Counted from the stretch's first letter, positions 1 through 11,990 are shown. The stretch is DNA of 64,000 nucleotides from Nageia nagi (GCA_050084985.1 JBITNC010000001.1:116994001-117058000), one strand, 5' to 3'. Notes: generated by a model not told the origin, from the letters alone. Translations and numbers: made by a program.

Positions 1-336
1 ATATTTATTGTTGGATACCTATGGGCCTTCAGCATTTGATCAAATTGCTCTGAGCTTTATGCAAATTTATGATGTGTATTGACTAGTTGAGATAATTTCT
101 TAATCTCCTTTCTTAAAGTGATATTTTCTTATTCCAAGCTATGACAATCATCCATTATATTAGTCAACTAGAGAAGCAAAGTTTCTTTAGTTATCTTGTA
201 TTCTTGTAACTTAGCTTTTGTCTCTTCAATTTCATTATTGGCCTCATCAAGTTTTTTATTCAATTTCTCATTTTTTTTCTTCTTTCAATCTTTAGTTCAT
301 CTAGAGAAGATATAATTTCTTATTCAAGATCGATAA
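1..336 (-). pseudogene. Ty1/copia gag, C-terminal coiled-coil part (broken)
   Basis: On the minus strand one frame reads LDELKIERRKKNEKLNKKLD, then EANNEIEETKAKLQEYKITK and further on CHSLE and LRKEIKKL, with three or so internal stops. Heptad-like Leu, Glu and Lys spacing is the usual copia region after the zinc knuckle, ahead of the protease. It continues the copia gag at 4087-5160; the two parts are separated by the gypsy insertion 342-4086. The rest of the copia polyprotein is off the left edge. The element is dead. Confidence 0.75.
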
Positions 337-341
337 TCACT

Positions 342-470
342 TGTGATGATCCAAAATGCAACTCTAGCTTAAACTAACAAATTTGGACCATTAAACCATG
401 AAGTTAGGTTTAGGGCATCAAACAAATGCATTCAAACTCTCCAAATGCAAATGTTAGGGTTAGAACATCA
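342..470 (-). repeat. Remnant of 3' LTR of gypsy element 1
   Basis: About 125 bp from TGTGATGATCC align well with the start of the 5' LTR at 2881 (same order of CAAACTAACAAATT and TGTTAGGGTT words). Beyond about 470 the two diverge; 490-660 holds degenerate copies of a unit like GCCCAATGTGGGA. The inner end of this LTR has been lost. Confidence 0.65.
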
Positions 471-798
471 ATAATTAAGTCCAACCTCCCAAAGTCTTAA
501 CATAGGAGGCTTAGGCTCCTAATATCCTGATGTGGTACTCCTAGCTCTCTAAGTATCCCACATGAGGTTTCCAACTCCCCTATGGCTCAATGTTGGAAAA
601 TAAACTCCCCATATGCCCAATGTGGGATGAATCCTCCTTCTAAGGCCTAAGGTGGGATGGATCAATATCATCTTCCTCCTCCTTCTATTGGCACCACTCA
701 ATCACCCCCAACCTCTTGTTATCCATCTATGGACAATCATCTTTGATCCCCTACAAAGTGTGATTCTTCCCATCTATTTTGAAACTCATTGTGAGCTT

Positions 799-1140
799 CT
801 AAAAGTTGGTGTGGATGTTAGCTAATTCAAATAACCATTGCACTCCTAGTATGATGTGAGGGTGTCCCTTCAATAGATAGATGTAGAAGTATTCTCTCAT
901 CATACAACTTTGTAGCTTGATACCAAACCTATATACAATGTGATCTACCAACATGAGCTTCTCATTGGCATTTGATACCCTAAATCCCTCAAATCCTCTC
1001 TTCTTCAAGTTCTTTCTCTCTACAAATCCTGCATCAATTTATGTGATGCTCTAGGATCAATTAATACCATTACATCTTATCCTCTAGCCTACCTAATCAA
1101 CTTCAAGGTGAGATATTTCTACACTCAATGTAGTAAAGCT
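799..1140 (-). pseudogene. Retropepsin-like protease fragment of gypsy element 1
   Basis: The minus strand reads VMVLIDPRASHK around 1100-1065 and GFEGFRVSNAN, FYIYLLKGHPHIILGVQWLF in 1008-799. This is the gypsy aspartic protease fold with the closing ILGVQWL motif. The catalytic DSG is replaced by DPR, so it is inactive. A stop and a frame change lie between the two halves. Confidence 0.75.
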
Positions 1141-1239
1141 ATCATACTCCCTAAGGTACCTTTAGCTTACAATGCTTCCTACTCTAGGGTATCCTCCCCA
1201 AGATCCAAATCTGAATCATCTATCTCATCCTCCAAGAAC

Positions 1240-2806
1240 ACCTTTATGTAATGCACATGTTCTTTCCCTTGACAACAATGCCTTGACTACCAAGCATTCT
1301 TACAATATAAGTACTTTCCCATGTGGATGCATCCAACTAGGTTTTCTTGGGTGGGGGGAATGGTTTGGCCTTGCTAGGCCCTTCTTTATCCATAGCTAGA
1401 TTTTGGTTGATGCCCCCCTGTATGTATGCCCTCCCTTGAGGGATTTCACCATGGGCTCTAGATCATATGCTACTTGGATTATGACATCAAGGCTCGTAGG
1501 AGAGGATACCTTGACCATCCCCAATAATGGCTCCATCAAGCCCTCAATGAAGATTAATGTCAGTCTCTCCTTTGGTATTTTATCGATCATGATGGTAATC
1601 CTCTAAAACTCTATCACATATTTATCAATTATCTTGATCTACCTTAATCATGGTAGGTATCAAAAGTAATCATTTTCCTTCTTCTAAACAAACCACTTGA
1701 CCAATCTCCTAGTAAACTCATCAAAAGAGGTAATGAGAGAATGCCCTTGGCTGATTACTCCATGTTACCACCACTCCAAAGCATCTCCCTCAAAATGTAA
1801 TGATGCAAAATGAATCTCATCTTCCTCCATCATATCAAGGGTTAGGGTGAAATAGGTTTATAGCTAATGCAACCATGCCCTAGCTATCATTGCCATCAAA
1901 CATTTGCATCTACATCTTGCTGATCTTATGCTACAAGTCTTTATTGTTGTCCCCTAAGCTACTAAAATTACATGATCCATGTAAGTTGCTTGCCTTCAAC
2001 CCTAAGATCTCCAAGTAGCCATTAAAGTTCACATCTCTTCTCAACCTTAAATCTAACATGAAATTTTCTCTAAAAATTTGATTCAACTATAGAGGACTAA
2101 GAACTCTATTCTTTGTGACCTCTCTAGACTTCTACACAAACATAGGCTTATACGGTGTTGGAATAACTAGCTACTCCTCAATCCTACCAACATCCTCCTC
2201 CAAGTACTTCCTTAGGACAGAGTTTGGACCCTGGGATGCTCAATGTGAGTGGGACCTCAAGAATGTATCCTTTGGCTATCCCATCAAACCATGATGGGTG
2301 GACTCTCTATCCCTCAAACTCTGATATCTTCAAATGCTTGGCTTTTGATCTACCTAATCCTCCTCATATGAATCCTCTCTATCATATTGGGTGTGACATG
2401 GGGCCTCTCTATCACTCCTAGTGTGATGTGGGTTTTCCCTCTCGTCCTAGGTGTGATGTGGTATCTCTCAATCATCCCTAGCATGATGTGGGGGGTATAT
2501 TACCACTCAAGTTCCTCACAAACACTAATGTCTATCCATCGGATGTTGTATGGATGTCATCTCTTTGTTCATACCATGAATAACTGAAATGAGCTCATTA
2601 AACTTTCATTCAAGAGTGGATTCCTAGATTGGAGTTGAGATCCTCCTCCTCATCACTCTTTGTATCTCTCCTTATGCCTCCCCTTCATTCTCAAATGTTC
2701 TCTCATCTAGCAAATCATTCATCCATGATCATCTATCCTTCTCATGGATGACTCTTTCAGGAACCTTCTCTATGTGTAGCCTTCCACTTTTCCTAGCAAA
2801 TGACAT
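1240..2806 (-). pseudogene. Gag of gypsy element 1 (broken)
   Basis: The N-terminus is near 2806 (MSFARKSGRLHIEKV on the minus strand). The core homologous to the better kept gag of element 2 spans about 2100-1610, and the C-terminal part (LTLIFIEGLMEPLLGMVKV) is at 1590-1396. The zinc knuckle near 1340-1250 reads LYCKNAW.SRHCCQGK, with one cysteine lost and a stop. Compare the intact CFYCKKTWEPGHRCQGK of element 2. Gag makes the retrotransposon particle; this copy cannot. Confidence 0.7.
2368..2487 (-). repeat. 30 bp tandem repeat in gag N-terminal region, element 1
   Basis: Four units of exactly 30 bp (2368, 2398, 2428, 2458), each containing a variant of CCTCTCTATCATCCC and TGTGAT(G). They correspond to the five 30 bp units at 44313-44462 in element 2, where in the element's sense they encode a ten-residue repeat. 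Confidence 0.8.
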
Positions 2807-2866
2807 ATCCCTTTGGGTGTTGGATCTAGTGTAGTAACAGTGTACCCTAAGGTTGGCCAAATCCAA

Positions 2867-2878
2867 GTTGTGATACCA
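2867..2878 (-). other. Primer binding site, element 1 (mutated)
   Basis: The minus strand reads TGGTATCACAAC two bases from the 5' LTR. It matches TGGTATCAGAGC, complementary to the 3' end of initiator tRNA-Met, except near its end. It fixes the element's direction. Confidence 0.6.
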
Positions 2879-2880
2879 CT

Positions 2881-4086
2881 TGTGATGATCCAAAATGCAA
2901 CTCAAGCTCAAACTAACAAATTCAAACCATCAAACCCTAATGTTAGGTCTAGGGAATCAAATGCATACATTCAAACTCTTCAAATACCAATGTTAGGGTT
3001 AAACCATCAATAATCAAAATGAACAACACCCACATTTGGCTAATACATCCCATAATACCAACATTTGATAATTACAAGCATGAATAATAATAGCAATCCA
3101 ATGCATGCACAAATGGATATATGCAATACAAGTATGAGATATGAATGATCTTGGTAGTATACAAATGATATGAAATGATAATAATATAACACCAAGCCCT
3201 AAGGGGTATTCATTGACCTCTCTAGAGCCAACTAGGGTACAATAATGAATATCCTTGATCATTGGAATAACAACAAAACCATGGGATAGAAATGCTCCTT
3301 CAGAACATGAATCATCTCCATCAAAGAAGCCCTCCTTGAACCTTGGAAATCATCAAAGGTAAAAGCAAAACCTTGGAATTCCACCATATGGGTAAAGGTG
3401 CTACACCAGTGTCATAGATAGATAGGATCCCTTAGCTTGAATACCCTCTAGACGCTACACATAGGAAAGGCTGCTTAGCACCACTAAGACTTGTTTTTTG
3501 ATGGATTGTGGTAGAAGTAATAATAATCAATGTTTATCTAGTAATGAGTCTCCAATTAATATATCCTTCCTTGGTTTTAATTACACCTCAAAGTCATCAC
3601 CCAATCACTTGATGGCGCAATGTTGGTACCTAGGGATCAATCCAAGCTCAACAGGGGTATTTGGGACTCTTTTATGCTCCACATGGACCCAAGAATACAT
3701 ATATGGGTCTAAAAGGCATGCATGGGCACCAAGAGAGGAAATGTGGGTCTCAAGATCCAATGTAGGGGTATAGAAGCCTCCTCCAAGCTAGAGAAGGTGT
3801 CTAAATGCTCCCAATCTCAATGTTGGATTATAAAGTGCTCATCCAACCATTAAGTGCTAACTAGGCCTTGGGATTCCCATAATCAAGTCTCAGGATCTCC
3901 AAGTATGATAAATACACATAATCTAACCTTAGGAGGGAGACGTTTCACTTGGGGTTCATAGTGGGATCCATTGATCCATTAAGTCTTCTATCCTAAGTTA
4001 CAATAATGAAAGTGCAAATACATAAGTAAAGTATATTACAAGGATGAACCTTATGATCCCACTAACTGAATAAGGGGGATGTCACA
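2881..4086 (-). repeat. 5' LTR of gypsy element 1
   Basis: 1206 bp, starting TGTGATGATCC and ending GGATGTCACA on the plus strand, so TG..CA with short inverted ends TGTGATG/CATCACA. It is homologous to the LTRs at 44865-46096, 5827-8410 and 50542-51174 (shared: CCTTGGGATTCCCA, GGAGGGAGACGT, CCATTAAGTCT). Confidence 0.85.
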
Positions 4087-5160
4087 CTACTTATACCTCA
4101 TCATCGTACTCTGACTTCATCATCCTAATTATTTTCTTCAAAATACATAAATAATTATTCATCATGCACTTCTTCAAATTCACTGTTTGAGCTACTATTA
4201 GGTTCATCTTCACTTTCTTTTGAAACAAAGCTTCTTTTATTATTTTTCTCTTTTCTAGAAAATATGTCCTTATTTTTATAACTACTATCTCTAATTTTCT
4301 TTGCATCTTCATTATTGCCATTCTTTTCATTGTATGGAGATTTAATGGAAAATATCCAATATCACCACAACCAAAGCATTTCAAATATAATTTACCTTTG
4401 TATTTTTCGTTTCCCCTTTTTAGCTTATGGACAAAGTTTGATTCATTTGAATTTGACATTCCCTTTTCATTATCATAGTTAGGCTTGGATTTGACATTTT
4501 TGGAGGCTTTGAAAATAGATTCTTTGTTGCAAGATTTCACCTTAACAATTCTCATTTCATAAGTAGACAATGAACCATACATTTCATCCATGGAGAAAGT
4601 GTTTAGATATTTGTCTTCTTCGATGGTTGATACTTTAGAGTTAAATCTTGAAGGTTCTTGTAATTTTCTTCACAATTACAGAATCTTCAATTGCTTATTC
4701 CAACCCTTTGATATTGTTGATGACTTCATTTATTCTTAAAAAATAAGCTACAACATTTTCTTCATCATCCATTTGCAAACTTTCAAATTTTGTGCGATAA
4801 GTGTGCAACTTAGCTTCTTTTACCTTCTTATCTCCTTCATGAATACTTTCTAACTTATCCTAGATTGCTTAAGTTGATTTACAACTCATGATATTTATAA
4901 GTTCATTATCTACCAAACTGCTCATGATAACATTTGTTGCTTTAGAGTTATAGTTAAGCAATTTCTTGCTATCTGAATCTGTCAGAGGAGTGGTGGGTAA
5001 TGTATATCCATTTACGATTGATTACCATATATCACATCCTAGATCATGTAAGTAGTTCTACATTCTTATCTTCTAGAAGGCATAATTTGTTCCATCAAAA
5101 AGAGGGACTTTATTGTATGAATAACCTTCACCACTTGCCATGATATCACTTAATGGATCA
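4087..5160 (-). pseudogene. Ty1/copia gag, N-terminal and zinc-knuckle part (broken)
   Basis: On the minus strand the start near 5150 reads MASGEGYSYNKVPLFDGTNY (the copia gag entry motif), followed by the UBN2-type gag domain. MDEMYGSLSTYE begins at 4591 and a zinc knuckle CFGCGDIGYFPLNL lies near 4380-4340. The last His/Cys ligands are lost (canonical CX2CX4HX4C). After a frameshift, SEDEPNSSSNSEFEEVHDE precedes the gypsy insertion at 4086. It joins with 1-336. Several stops make it non-functional. Confidence 0.78.
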
Positions 5161-5193
5161 CCCTTAGTCGATTAGACCTAATACAAGGACTAA

Positions 5194-5205
5194 CTCTAAT
5201 ACCAA
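5194..5205 (-). other. Copia primer binding site
   Basis: Minus-strand TTGGTATTAGAG directly next to the LTR at 5207. It is one base from the usual initiator tRNA-Met site. Confidence 0.6.
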
Positions 5206-5206
5206 T

Positions 5207-5819
5207 TGTTGTTCTACAAGTGATAATGAGAGGGGGTGAATTAGTGTGAAGGATTAAAACTTAATTCTTTAAATTTATCCTTTAAAGAAGATAAAATAAC
5301 TAAAATAGTCATCATAAGAATGCATCACAAAATGCATAATATAACAAGGTTCACCAATGTGACTACATCCCTAGATAAGACTACTTGAACTACCATCCAA
5401 ATCTAGCCAAATCAAAGCATCAACATTACAACCAATTTTTCAACACCAAACCCTAATTTATCAGTAGTAATTGAAAGGAGCACCAACCCCACTTTGTCAA
5501 GCACCAACTTGACAAATTATGTTGGAGAAGATCCTCACTAGTCTACCTCAGTATTTTTCACTCTTGGCTATCTCTATTAGAAATATGCAATCAGTCCCCA
5601 TAGTCTCTATTCTTCCCTCATTGTCAATCTATTACAATTTGCTCTTTAATGGCAATCTACTTATGCAATTACATTCAACTCCAGCATCTCTCCATCTCAA
5701 CATTTGTACATTACAAAGTTCCCCATTTTATTTACAATACAAGTTTGTTTATCTTCCTAGAATACCATACGATTGCAATAGCTCATTCATCTTTAGCTTC
5801 CTCTTGAATGGTCTTTACA
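5207..5819 (-). repeat. 5' LTR of the copia element
   Basis: On the plus strand it starts TGTTGTTCTACAAG next to the primer site and probably ends GGTCTTTACA, giving TG..CA and 613 bp. The right end is set only by the terminal dinucleotide and the start of the next LTR at about 5827, so it may be off by some bases. Confidence 0.55.
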
Positions 5820-5826
5820 ACTAATT

Positions 5827-8410
5827 TTTAAAGATCCAAATACAATATCAAGTGTAAAATGCTTAAAATACACAATTAAACCCCAACATCTAGTCTAGGG
5901 CATCTAAATTAAGCATACATAGCACAATAATGCCAACGTTTGACCTCAACTAGCATATATCAATATTGAAACCCTCACAATGCCAATGTATGGCTTACAT
6001 AAGCATACATGCACAATAATAATCCAATAATGCAAATATGGATAAGTTTACAAAGGTAAAATGGAGATCGAACTACCCAATGCTTATATAAATGATATAA
6101 ATATAGCAACAATACAATACCAAGCCCAATAGGGCTAAATTTGGCCTCAAAGAAGCCAACTAGGGTACAAAAAATATCCTCAAGTTGGATGAACTGATAG
6201 GAAATTCTTGCTCCCTCAGAATCTAAATCCTCTCCATGAAAGGAGCCCTCATCAAATCCTGACTAGCCATAAAAAGTAGAAGTGTAACCTTGAAATATCA
6301 CCTAATAGGCAAGGGTGCTACACCAATGTTGTAGAATAACAAGATCCCTCATCCTGTTGATCCTTCTAAATGTTGAACCTATGGGTTTGCTTAGCATTGT
6401 CCTAAGTCTCTTATCCTCTGGATGATATCAAATGTAATAATAATCAAGCATATCTCACTATGAGTCTCCAATACCTTTTTATAACACATATTAGATCTGG
6501 ATCTCACATAAGAGTCATCACCCAGCTTCTCTAATCCAATGTTAGCCTCTTAGGGGTCCAAAATGTCCAACGTGGGGCCTAGGGATCAGGATGTCCAACA
6601 TGGGTATCTAGGAGCCATAAATACCAATGTGGGGTTTGGAGTGCCACACATGCCTAATGTGGGTCTAGGAGTCATGTGGGGCTAGGGTACCATCATGGGC
6701 CAATGTGGTGGTCTAGGAGTCTCCCTAAGGCTATAACACATTTACAAGTGCTCATATATCCCCCTAAGTGCTAAATTGATTGGCAAACCCTGCTTTAGGA
6801 TTTAATTTGGATCTTCACACTTTGTTCAATTTAGTGCTTGTGGAAATAAAAATGCCACTAAATAAAAAAAAAAACACAAAATGATGTACATACATAGTTA
6901 CCCTAGTTTTATTGATGTGGTCTACATCCAGCAAATAGAAATCCATTATTGTAGAGTTCATTTTACAATGTCCCTTGTATGATCCTTCTTGCTTCACTTT
7001 TTTGTTTGTCGAAGCTGAATTACACAATCATTGTAGGCTCTCCATTAAATCCCTTTCTTGAAGACAACTCTCTTTACAATGAAAGTCCTTTGGCAAAGTT
7101 CCATTTATCTTATCCCGAGATGACATCTTTAAAACTACTTTTTTTCTTCTTCTCTTTGTTTCCATCATGGCGATTATGTTGTCCACTTTTTTCTCCATAG
7201 CCATAATATTTTCCATGTTCTTTTTCTTCTTTTATGCAAGCTTGAAATTCACCTCCAATATTACTCTCATGGTTTTGTCATTTTCCATAGAGTTTACACT
7301 AAAATGGGTTCTTCTACATTCTTTTCAAACCTACACTAACTCACTCCCCTTGGGAGGAAATCCACACTAAAGGATTTAACTTTTTTCACATTGTATGTTC
7401 CCTTTTATAACATTAAGGGATTACAAATTTGGAGTTTATGGTTACATGGTGATAAGATAATATTTGTTATTTTTCCTCCTTTGCAATATTCTCTCTCATC
7501 CTCACAATAATAATATCCCTCATTTGTATTCATGTAGCATTGTTTTGGCCTCATATAGTTATATTCTCCTATCTTTTTAGATTTTGCAAAACTATCAAAA
7601 CTACTTTTGGTGCCATTTGGGCATGACCACAACTTCATGAACATAATTCTAAATATTACTAAATTTCATCCAAGTGTTCTTGGATATAAGTATCTTAAGT
7701 ATTCCAAATTTCACACTTTAAATCCTTATTGGTAGCTCCAAGAATTGTCATCAAGTTGGCCTCCAACTCAGATTTGCAACTAGCAGCTATCAATTTTGAC
7801 TGTCATGAATGTGGAATGATAATGTACCATTTTGTGAGTGCTAAAAATTTCAATTATTAAATCCAAATGCTTTAAAATTTTAACCACATATTTAACATAC
7901 TATGACGTACTAATGATTCAAATTTCAAGCTACAAATCAACCCAAGCTACTTTTGGTGAATCCATAAATAGAGCCTTCCATGCATAGTTTGCATTTTTTA
8001 TATTTAACTATAAATTTTGAAAAGCCATAACTTACAAACTATAGCTCCATTTTATTCATCATTTGAAGCATTGAAATAATGGAATATAGCTCTTTAATAT
8101 GGAAGAGAATAATTTAAAAAATTATAAACATGAAAAATCACAATTTTTTAAGACTTCGAAATCCATTTCAGATCATAAATAGACCTTGGGATTCCCACAA
8201 TCATGATCAAGATCTTCAAGTACATTAAAACACCTAATCCATGCTTAGGAGGGAGACTTCCCACTTAGGGATCACAGTGGGGTCCAATGACCCATTAAGT
8301 CTTCTATCCTAAGTATTAACTTCAAGCACAATACAATAATAAAATATAATACAAAAGGGGAATTCGTTGGATTCCATAATTAATTATATTTATGCAAGGG
8401 GGATGTCACA
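5827..8410 (-). repeat. Gypsy-family LTR interrupted by another LTR
   Basis: The left end (AAGATCCAAATACAAT) is a decayed TGTGATGATCC start and the right end GGATGTCACA is typical. Without the insertion 6777-8175 and one duplicated TAAAT, the length is about 1180 bp, the same as the LTR at 2881-4086. CTAAAT at 6771-6776 rejoins AGACCTTGGGATTCCC after 8180, as in the uninterrupted copy at 50990. No primer site is next to it, so it may be a solo LTR or a 3' LTR. Confidence 0.75.
6777..8175 (+). mobile_element. 1.4 kb solo LTR-like insertion, TSD TAAAT
   Basis: The insert starts TGATTGGCAA and ends CAGATCA, with short inverted ends TGAT/ATCA, and is flanked by TAAAT at 6772-6776 and 8176-8180. 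A TATA-like CATAAATAG near 7970 suggests plus orientation. No long open frame or primer site was seen inside 1399 bp, so a solo LTR is the best reading; a small non-autonomous LTR element is possible. It sits inside an older LTR and the empty site is known from the family's other copies. Confidence 0.75.
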
Positions 8411-9660
8411 AACTTCCTTGACTATTACTCTAAAAAATTATTTGAGTTCATTTGCATTACACATGTTTCCACCGCACAAAACTTTGTGTCTCCGCATAGG
8501 ACCTTAACTACATAAGCCTTGAGTTTTTCACACAATAACTTGTTACTCCACATAAGGCATTTCATATCTACATAATGTTGTTTACTACTATATAAATCTC
8601 CGACCACCTCCAAAATCTCTTCGCACAAGCCTATGTCTATTCGTATAAGCATTGAACCATCTGCATTTTCCTTTAGGAAATCAACATCGTATTCAAGTTG
8701 GAAAGGTCATTCCATAGTGTCTTATGAAGAATCTGTATTCCAAATAGTGCTAACATCATCAAGCTTATCTACATTCTGAAAACACAATGTTACAAGTGAA
8801 ATCCACACTCTATAAGGCATTGACATCATGATGTTTCTTCTCACCCTAGAAGCTCGTAAATGTAAAAGAAATTCACACTTCAAAAAGTGTTGACATCATA
8901 GGGTTTCTCTGCATCCCAAAAACATAGTAATGTGAAGGAAATTTGCACTTCGAAAGGTGTTGATGTCACAAGGTTTCTTTGCATCTTGGAAGCATAGTAA
9001 TGCATAGAAAATTTGTACTCCAAAGATTACTGACATCATAGGGCTTTCTCCACATCTTAGATTCACATTAATACACAAGAAATCCACACTCAGGATATTA
9101 TTAATGTCACAACATTTCTCTGCATTGCAGAGGTAAGGTAGAATACAAAAGAATTTGCATTAGAGAAAAGGTTGATGTCACGTTGTCAAATATGCACCCT
9201 AGATTCGATTTGGAAAGTTAACTTCTCCAAAAGGTGAACATTTGTTGCCTTTCTAATCTTTACAGGTGTTCTTTTCACACTCTGGAATTACCACTAACCA
9301 AATGAAGATTTCGTACTTTGGATCATATCAAAGCAAATATAGAGAAGCACTTTAGAAAGCCATCATATATCCGAGAAGACTCTCTTCACTCTCCAAAAAT
9401 AAAAGGAAATCTATATTACATCTCCACACAACGCTTTGAGTTTTCGCATAAGCAAGTAGACCACCATATAAGGCTTTACTCCATTGTTTAAACCTTTTCC
9501 TCACCACACAATTACTATCTTGATCGCATAAGCATTGTTGGCTTCTTCGCATAACGAGCCTCTTGACTGCACAAGCTTGTTTACCACCACGTAAGGGCTA
9601 TTATCATCGCACAAGGTCAATCTACATCGCATAACCTCAATCTTCACTAGATAAGGGTTG
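8411..9660. repeat. Minisatellite block: 70 bp units between ~23 bp units
   Basis: About 8786-9190 holds six degenerate units of about 70 bp built on AAATTTGCACTTCGAAAGG, TGATGTCACA and TTTCTCTGCATC. Both sides (8460-8650 and 9410-9660) hold degenerate units of 22-25 bp built on CGCATAAGCCTTGTTTACCAC. No gene was recognised. The block may be part of a decayed LTR element, but no ends were found. Confidence 0.6.
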
Positions 9661-9899
9661 TTTGGACCTCATAAGCTACAAACATAAATATTACCCACTT
9701 AAGGCATTGTTTGAAAACAATGACAACATAAGTCAAAAGAAGTCAACTCTATTTCTAAACCTAAATCAACAAAAATTTCTCATGCACCTTTTTCCTATGA
9801 TTCTCGACATAGCCCATAATAAAAGAAATGATTCAATGGTTTGCCAAGCCTTCTACATACCTTATGATTCACCTCCATCACTATTTAGAAATCCATAAA

Positions 9900-11990
9900 A
9901 TTCTTGTAGCCAAAATCAATGTAATGCAACAAGGCATTTTAGAGATGAGGTTGTAGTAGATGAGGAGGAAGAGGATGAACAAAGTCTAGTGGGTGATAGA
10001 GATGAAAATATAGACAATAGAAAAACAATCAACCCACTAGAAGATGCCTTAAGAAATGTAGATTTGGCTTAATCAGAATTTAATATTAAAGTTGATCAAA
10101 TATATGATTCCATACAAACCAATTAGTTTGCAAATGCTTTAAATGCCAAACAAAAAGTAATGCTAATAAAATTTGAAAAACCTCTAGAGCGACATAGAAT
10201 CAACCAAATAGGTTCATATGATAGGTTGAACATTAAAGAGAAAGTAAGAAAAGAAGTCAATGAAAAAGGAAAAGAAACAAAGAAAATTAGCAAAAAGAGA
10301 GAAAAACAATGTTCAACACTATGAGCAAAATTTAAAAAAAAATCAAAATTATAATAAGAATCAAAATTCATAAAAACAAAGTCAAAGACAACCAAGAATA
10401 CAAGAAACCCCTAAGATTCATCAATAAACCTAGCAAGCTCTAAAGGAAGGAACACTAACATATTACTTCCTAAACAACCAAGATCACATGAAAGCTCACA
10501 AAACACATCTAACAAACTTACAAAGATAACTCAAGATATAAGTGGTTCCTCCAACTAGAAGTACATCCACTAACTAGATCTCACTTTTTCACAAATATGA
10601 ACTCTTACAATTCTCCTATTCTCATCTCCTAAATACTATCTTCTAGGATAACTTTACTCCACAATTTTGGTGTATGATCACAAAGAGGGAGCCTTCTATC
10701 TATAGGCCAAAATCCCTCTTTGGATCACTCTTTCACCCAATGTACAAAGTCATGACATGCAACTCCCTTTTACCTAAGGGGCATGCTCATGACATGGAGT
10801 GTATTACAAGTTACATTATCATATTCACTTAAAATACTTAAAATATCATATGATACCCTTAAGTATTAGTGAACTTACTTAGAAGATTATTACAAAACCT
10901 TTACAATAATGCATTATACATTCCAACAAGCTTGATAACCTTTAGCAAATGATTTAGAAAATAAATGAATCATGGAACCAATAACTTAAGAAGAAGAGTT
11001 GTATACAATTATTATCTAACCACTACATGAAAGAATCAATGCTAAAAGATGGATGGAAAAGAAAATTTTCAAATTCATAAAATTTGATGTAAATCAAGAT
11101 CTCAAAAGACATCATTTTTTTTTTAAAGAATCACCAAAGTTCATAATGGATCTATATATGTTGACTAAATTATTCCCCTCAAGTTTGAAAGATGTTACAT
11201 AAGAATTGCATTGTACTATTCCATCAAGAATTAGGGATAGTTTTAAAGTGCTTATCAACAAGTTGTTTGAACATCAAACAAGAAATGAAATTCATATATT
11301 TATATAAAATCAAAGAAAGTGAAGATCAAATATTCAATGATTTAATCAAGAAATGGAGAAAGAAAGCCAATGAGATTATAGCTAATCCAAATGATCGGAG
11401 AGATGCATTTCTTTAGTCTTTATTAACACATTCTAAAATTGAAGTAGCCATAATAATTAATAAAAAACATGACTAAAATAATCAAGAAAAGAAAAATATT
11501 TGATTGTAGTTAAAACTTTGAAATTTAAATCAACAAACGTAAAATAGAAAAGAAAGATAAATGAGAACACTAATTCAAGGGAAATATAAAATAGTGGTCA
11601 AAGTTAAAAAGGAACTTGAAACAACTCAAGCCACTCTTGCTAAAAGATCAAGAATAAAGTACTTTTTTTTGGAAAGTATGCATTCAATTTTGAGTTATTT
11701 GTTTGATGGGAACTTCGTTGAGCTTCCTCCTATTAGACACCACTCCTTTCCAAATGGTGTACTAGAGGAATATCAATTCAAGGAGTTTTGTATATTATCA
11801 TAGGATTACTGGACACACCACAACTAATTATTGCAAGTTGCACACCATTGTTCACAATTTGATATATCAAAAGGACATTTCATTTGATGATGAGGCAAGG
11901 ATAAGGAAAATCAAAGAGATTAGAAGAATCATGAACCAATACATCCATAGAGTAAAAACTTGTAAAAACAAATCCAATCCACTTCTATAA
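9900..11990 (+). pseudogene. Ty3/gypsy gag with C-terminal knuckle (plus strand, broken)
   Basis: A decayed gag. Parts in order: an acidic start (EEEEDEQSLVGD), a Lys-rich stretch, LFPSSLKDVT and IKESEDQIFNDLIKKWRKKA (the gag helix pattern GES..DLIKRWR), then LPPIRHH and a knuckle YHRITGHTTTNYCKLH followed by NLIYQKDI. The layout YHxxxGHTTxxCxxL at the gag C-terminus is typical of non-chromovirus gypsy families. Many stops and frame changes. A solo LTR (10441-10928) splits it. A related knuckle occurs at about 57,280. Confidence 0.7.
10441..10928 (-). mobile_element. 0.49 kb solo LTR (copy A), TSD AGCT(C/T)
   Basis: 488 bp, homologous over its whole length to the solo LTR at 42800-43292. The right end TTCCAACA gives TGTTGGAAT as the LTR start on the minus strand. 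Flanks are AGCTC (10436-10440) and AGCTT (10929-10933), one mismatch. Removing it rejoins the gag frame around CTAGCAAGCT-TGATAACC. A TATA-like box (CTATAGATAGAAGG on the minus strand) lies near 10705. Confidence 0.75.

Larger units (their letters stand above)
342..4086 (-). mobile_element. Ty3/gypsy gag-protease element 1, nested in copia gag
   Basis: A 3.7 kb element read right to left: 5' LTR 4086-2881, mutated tRNA-iMet primer site just left of it, gag about 2806-1396, degenerate zinc knuckle about 1340-1250, protease about 1140-799, then a shortened 3' LTR whose outer end is at 342. The outer ends share TGTGATGATCC. Both flanks are copia gag (1-336 and from 4087), so this is a clear nested insertion. 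The flanking five bases are TCACT and CTACT, an imperfect duplication. There is no room between the protease end (799) and the 3' LTR for reverse transcriptase or integrase. All frames carry stops. Confidence 0.8.

Noticed and set aside
8786-9190. CRISPR-like array because of regular repeats
   Set aside because: Units are contiguous and degenerate, with no constant repeat and unique spacer pattern, and the genome is a plant.
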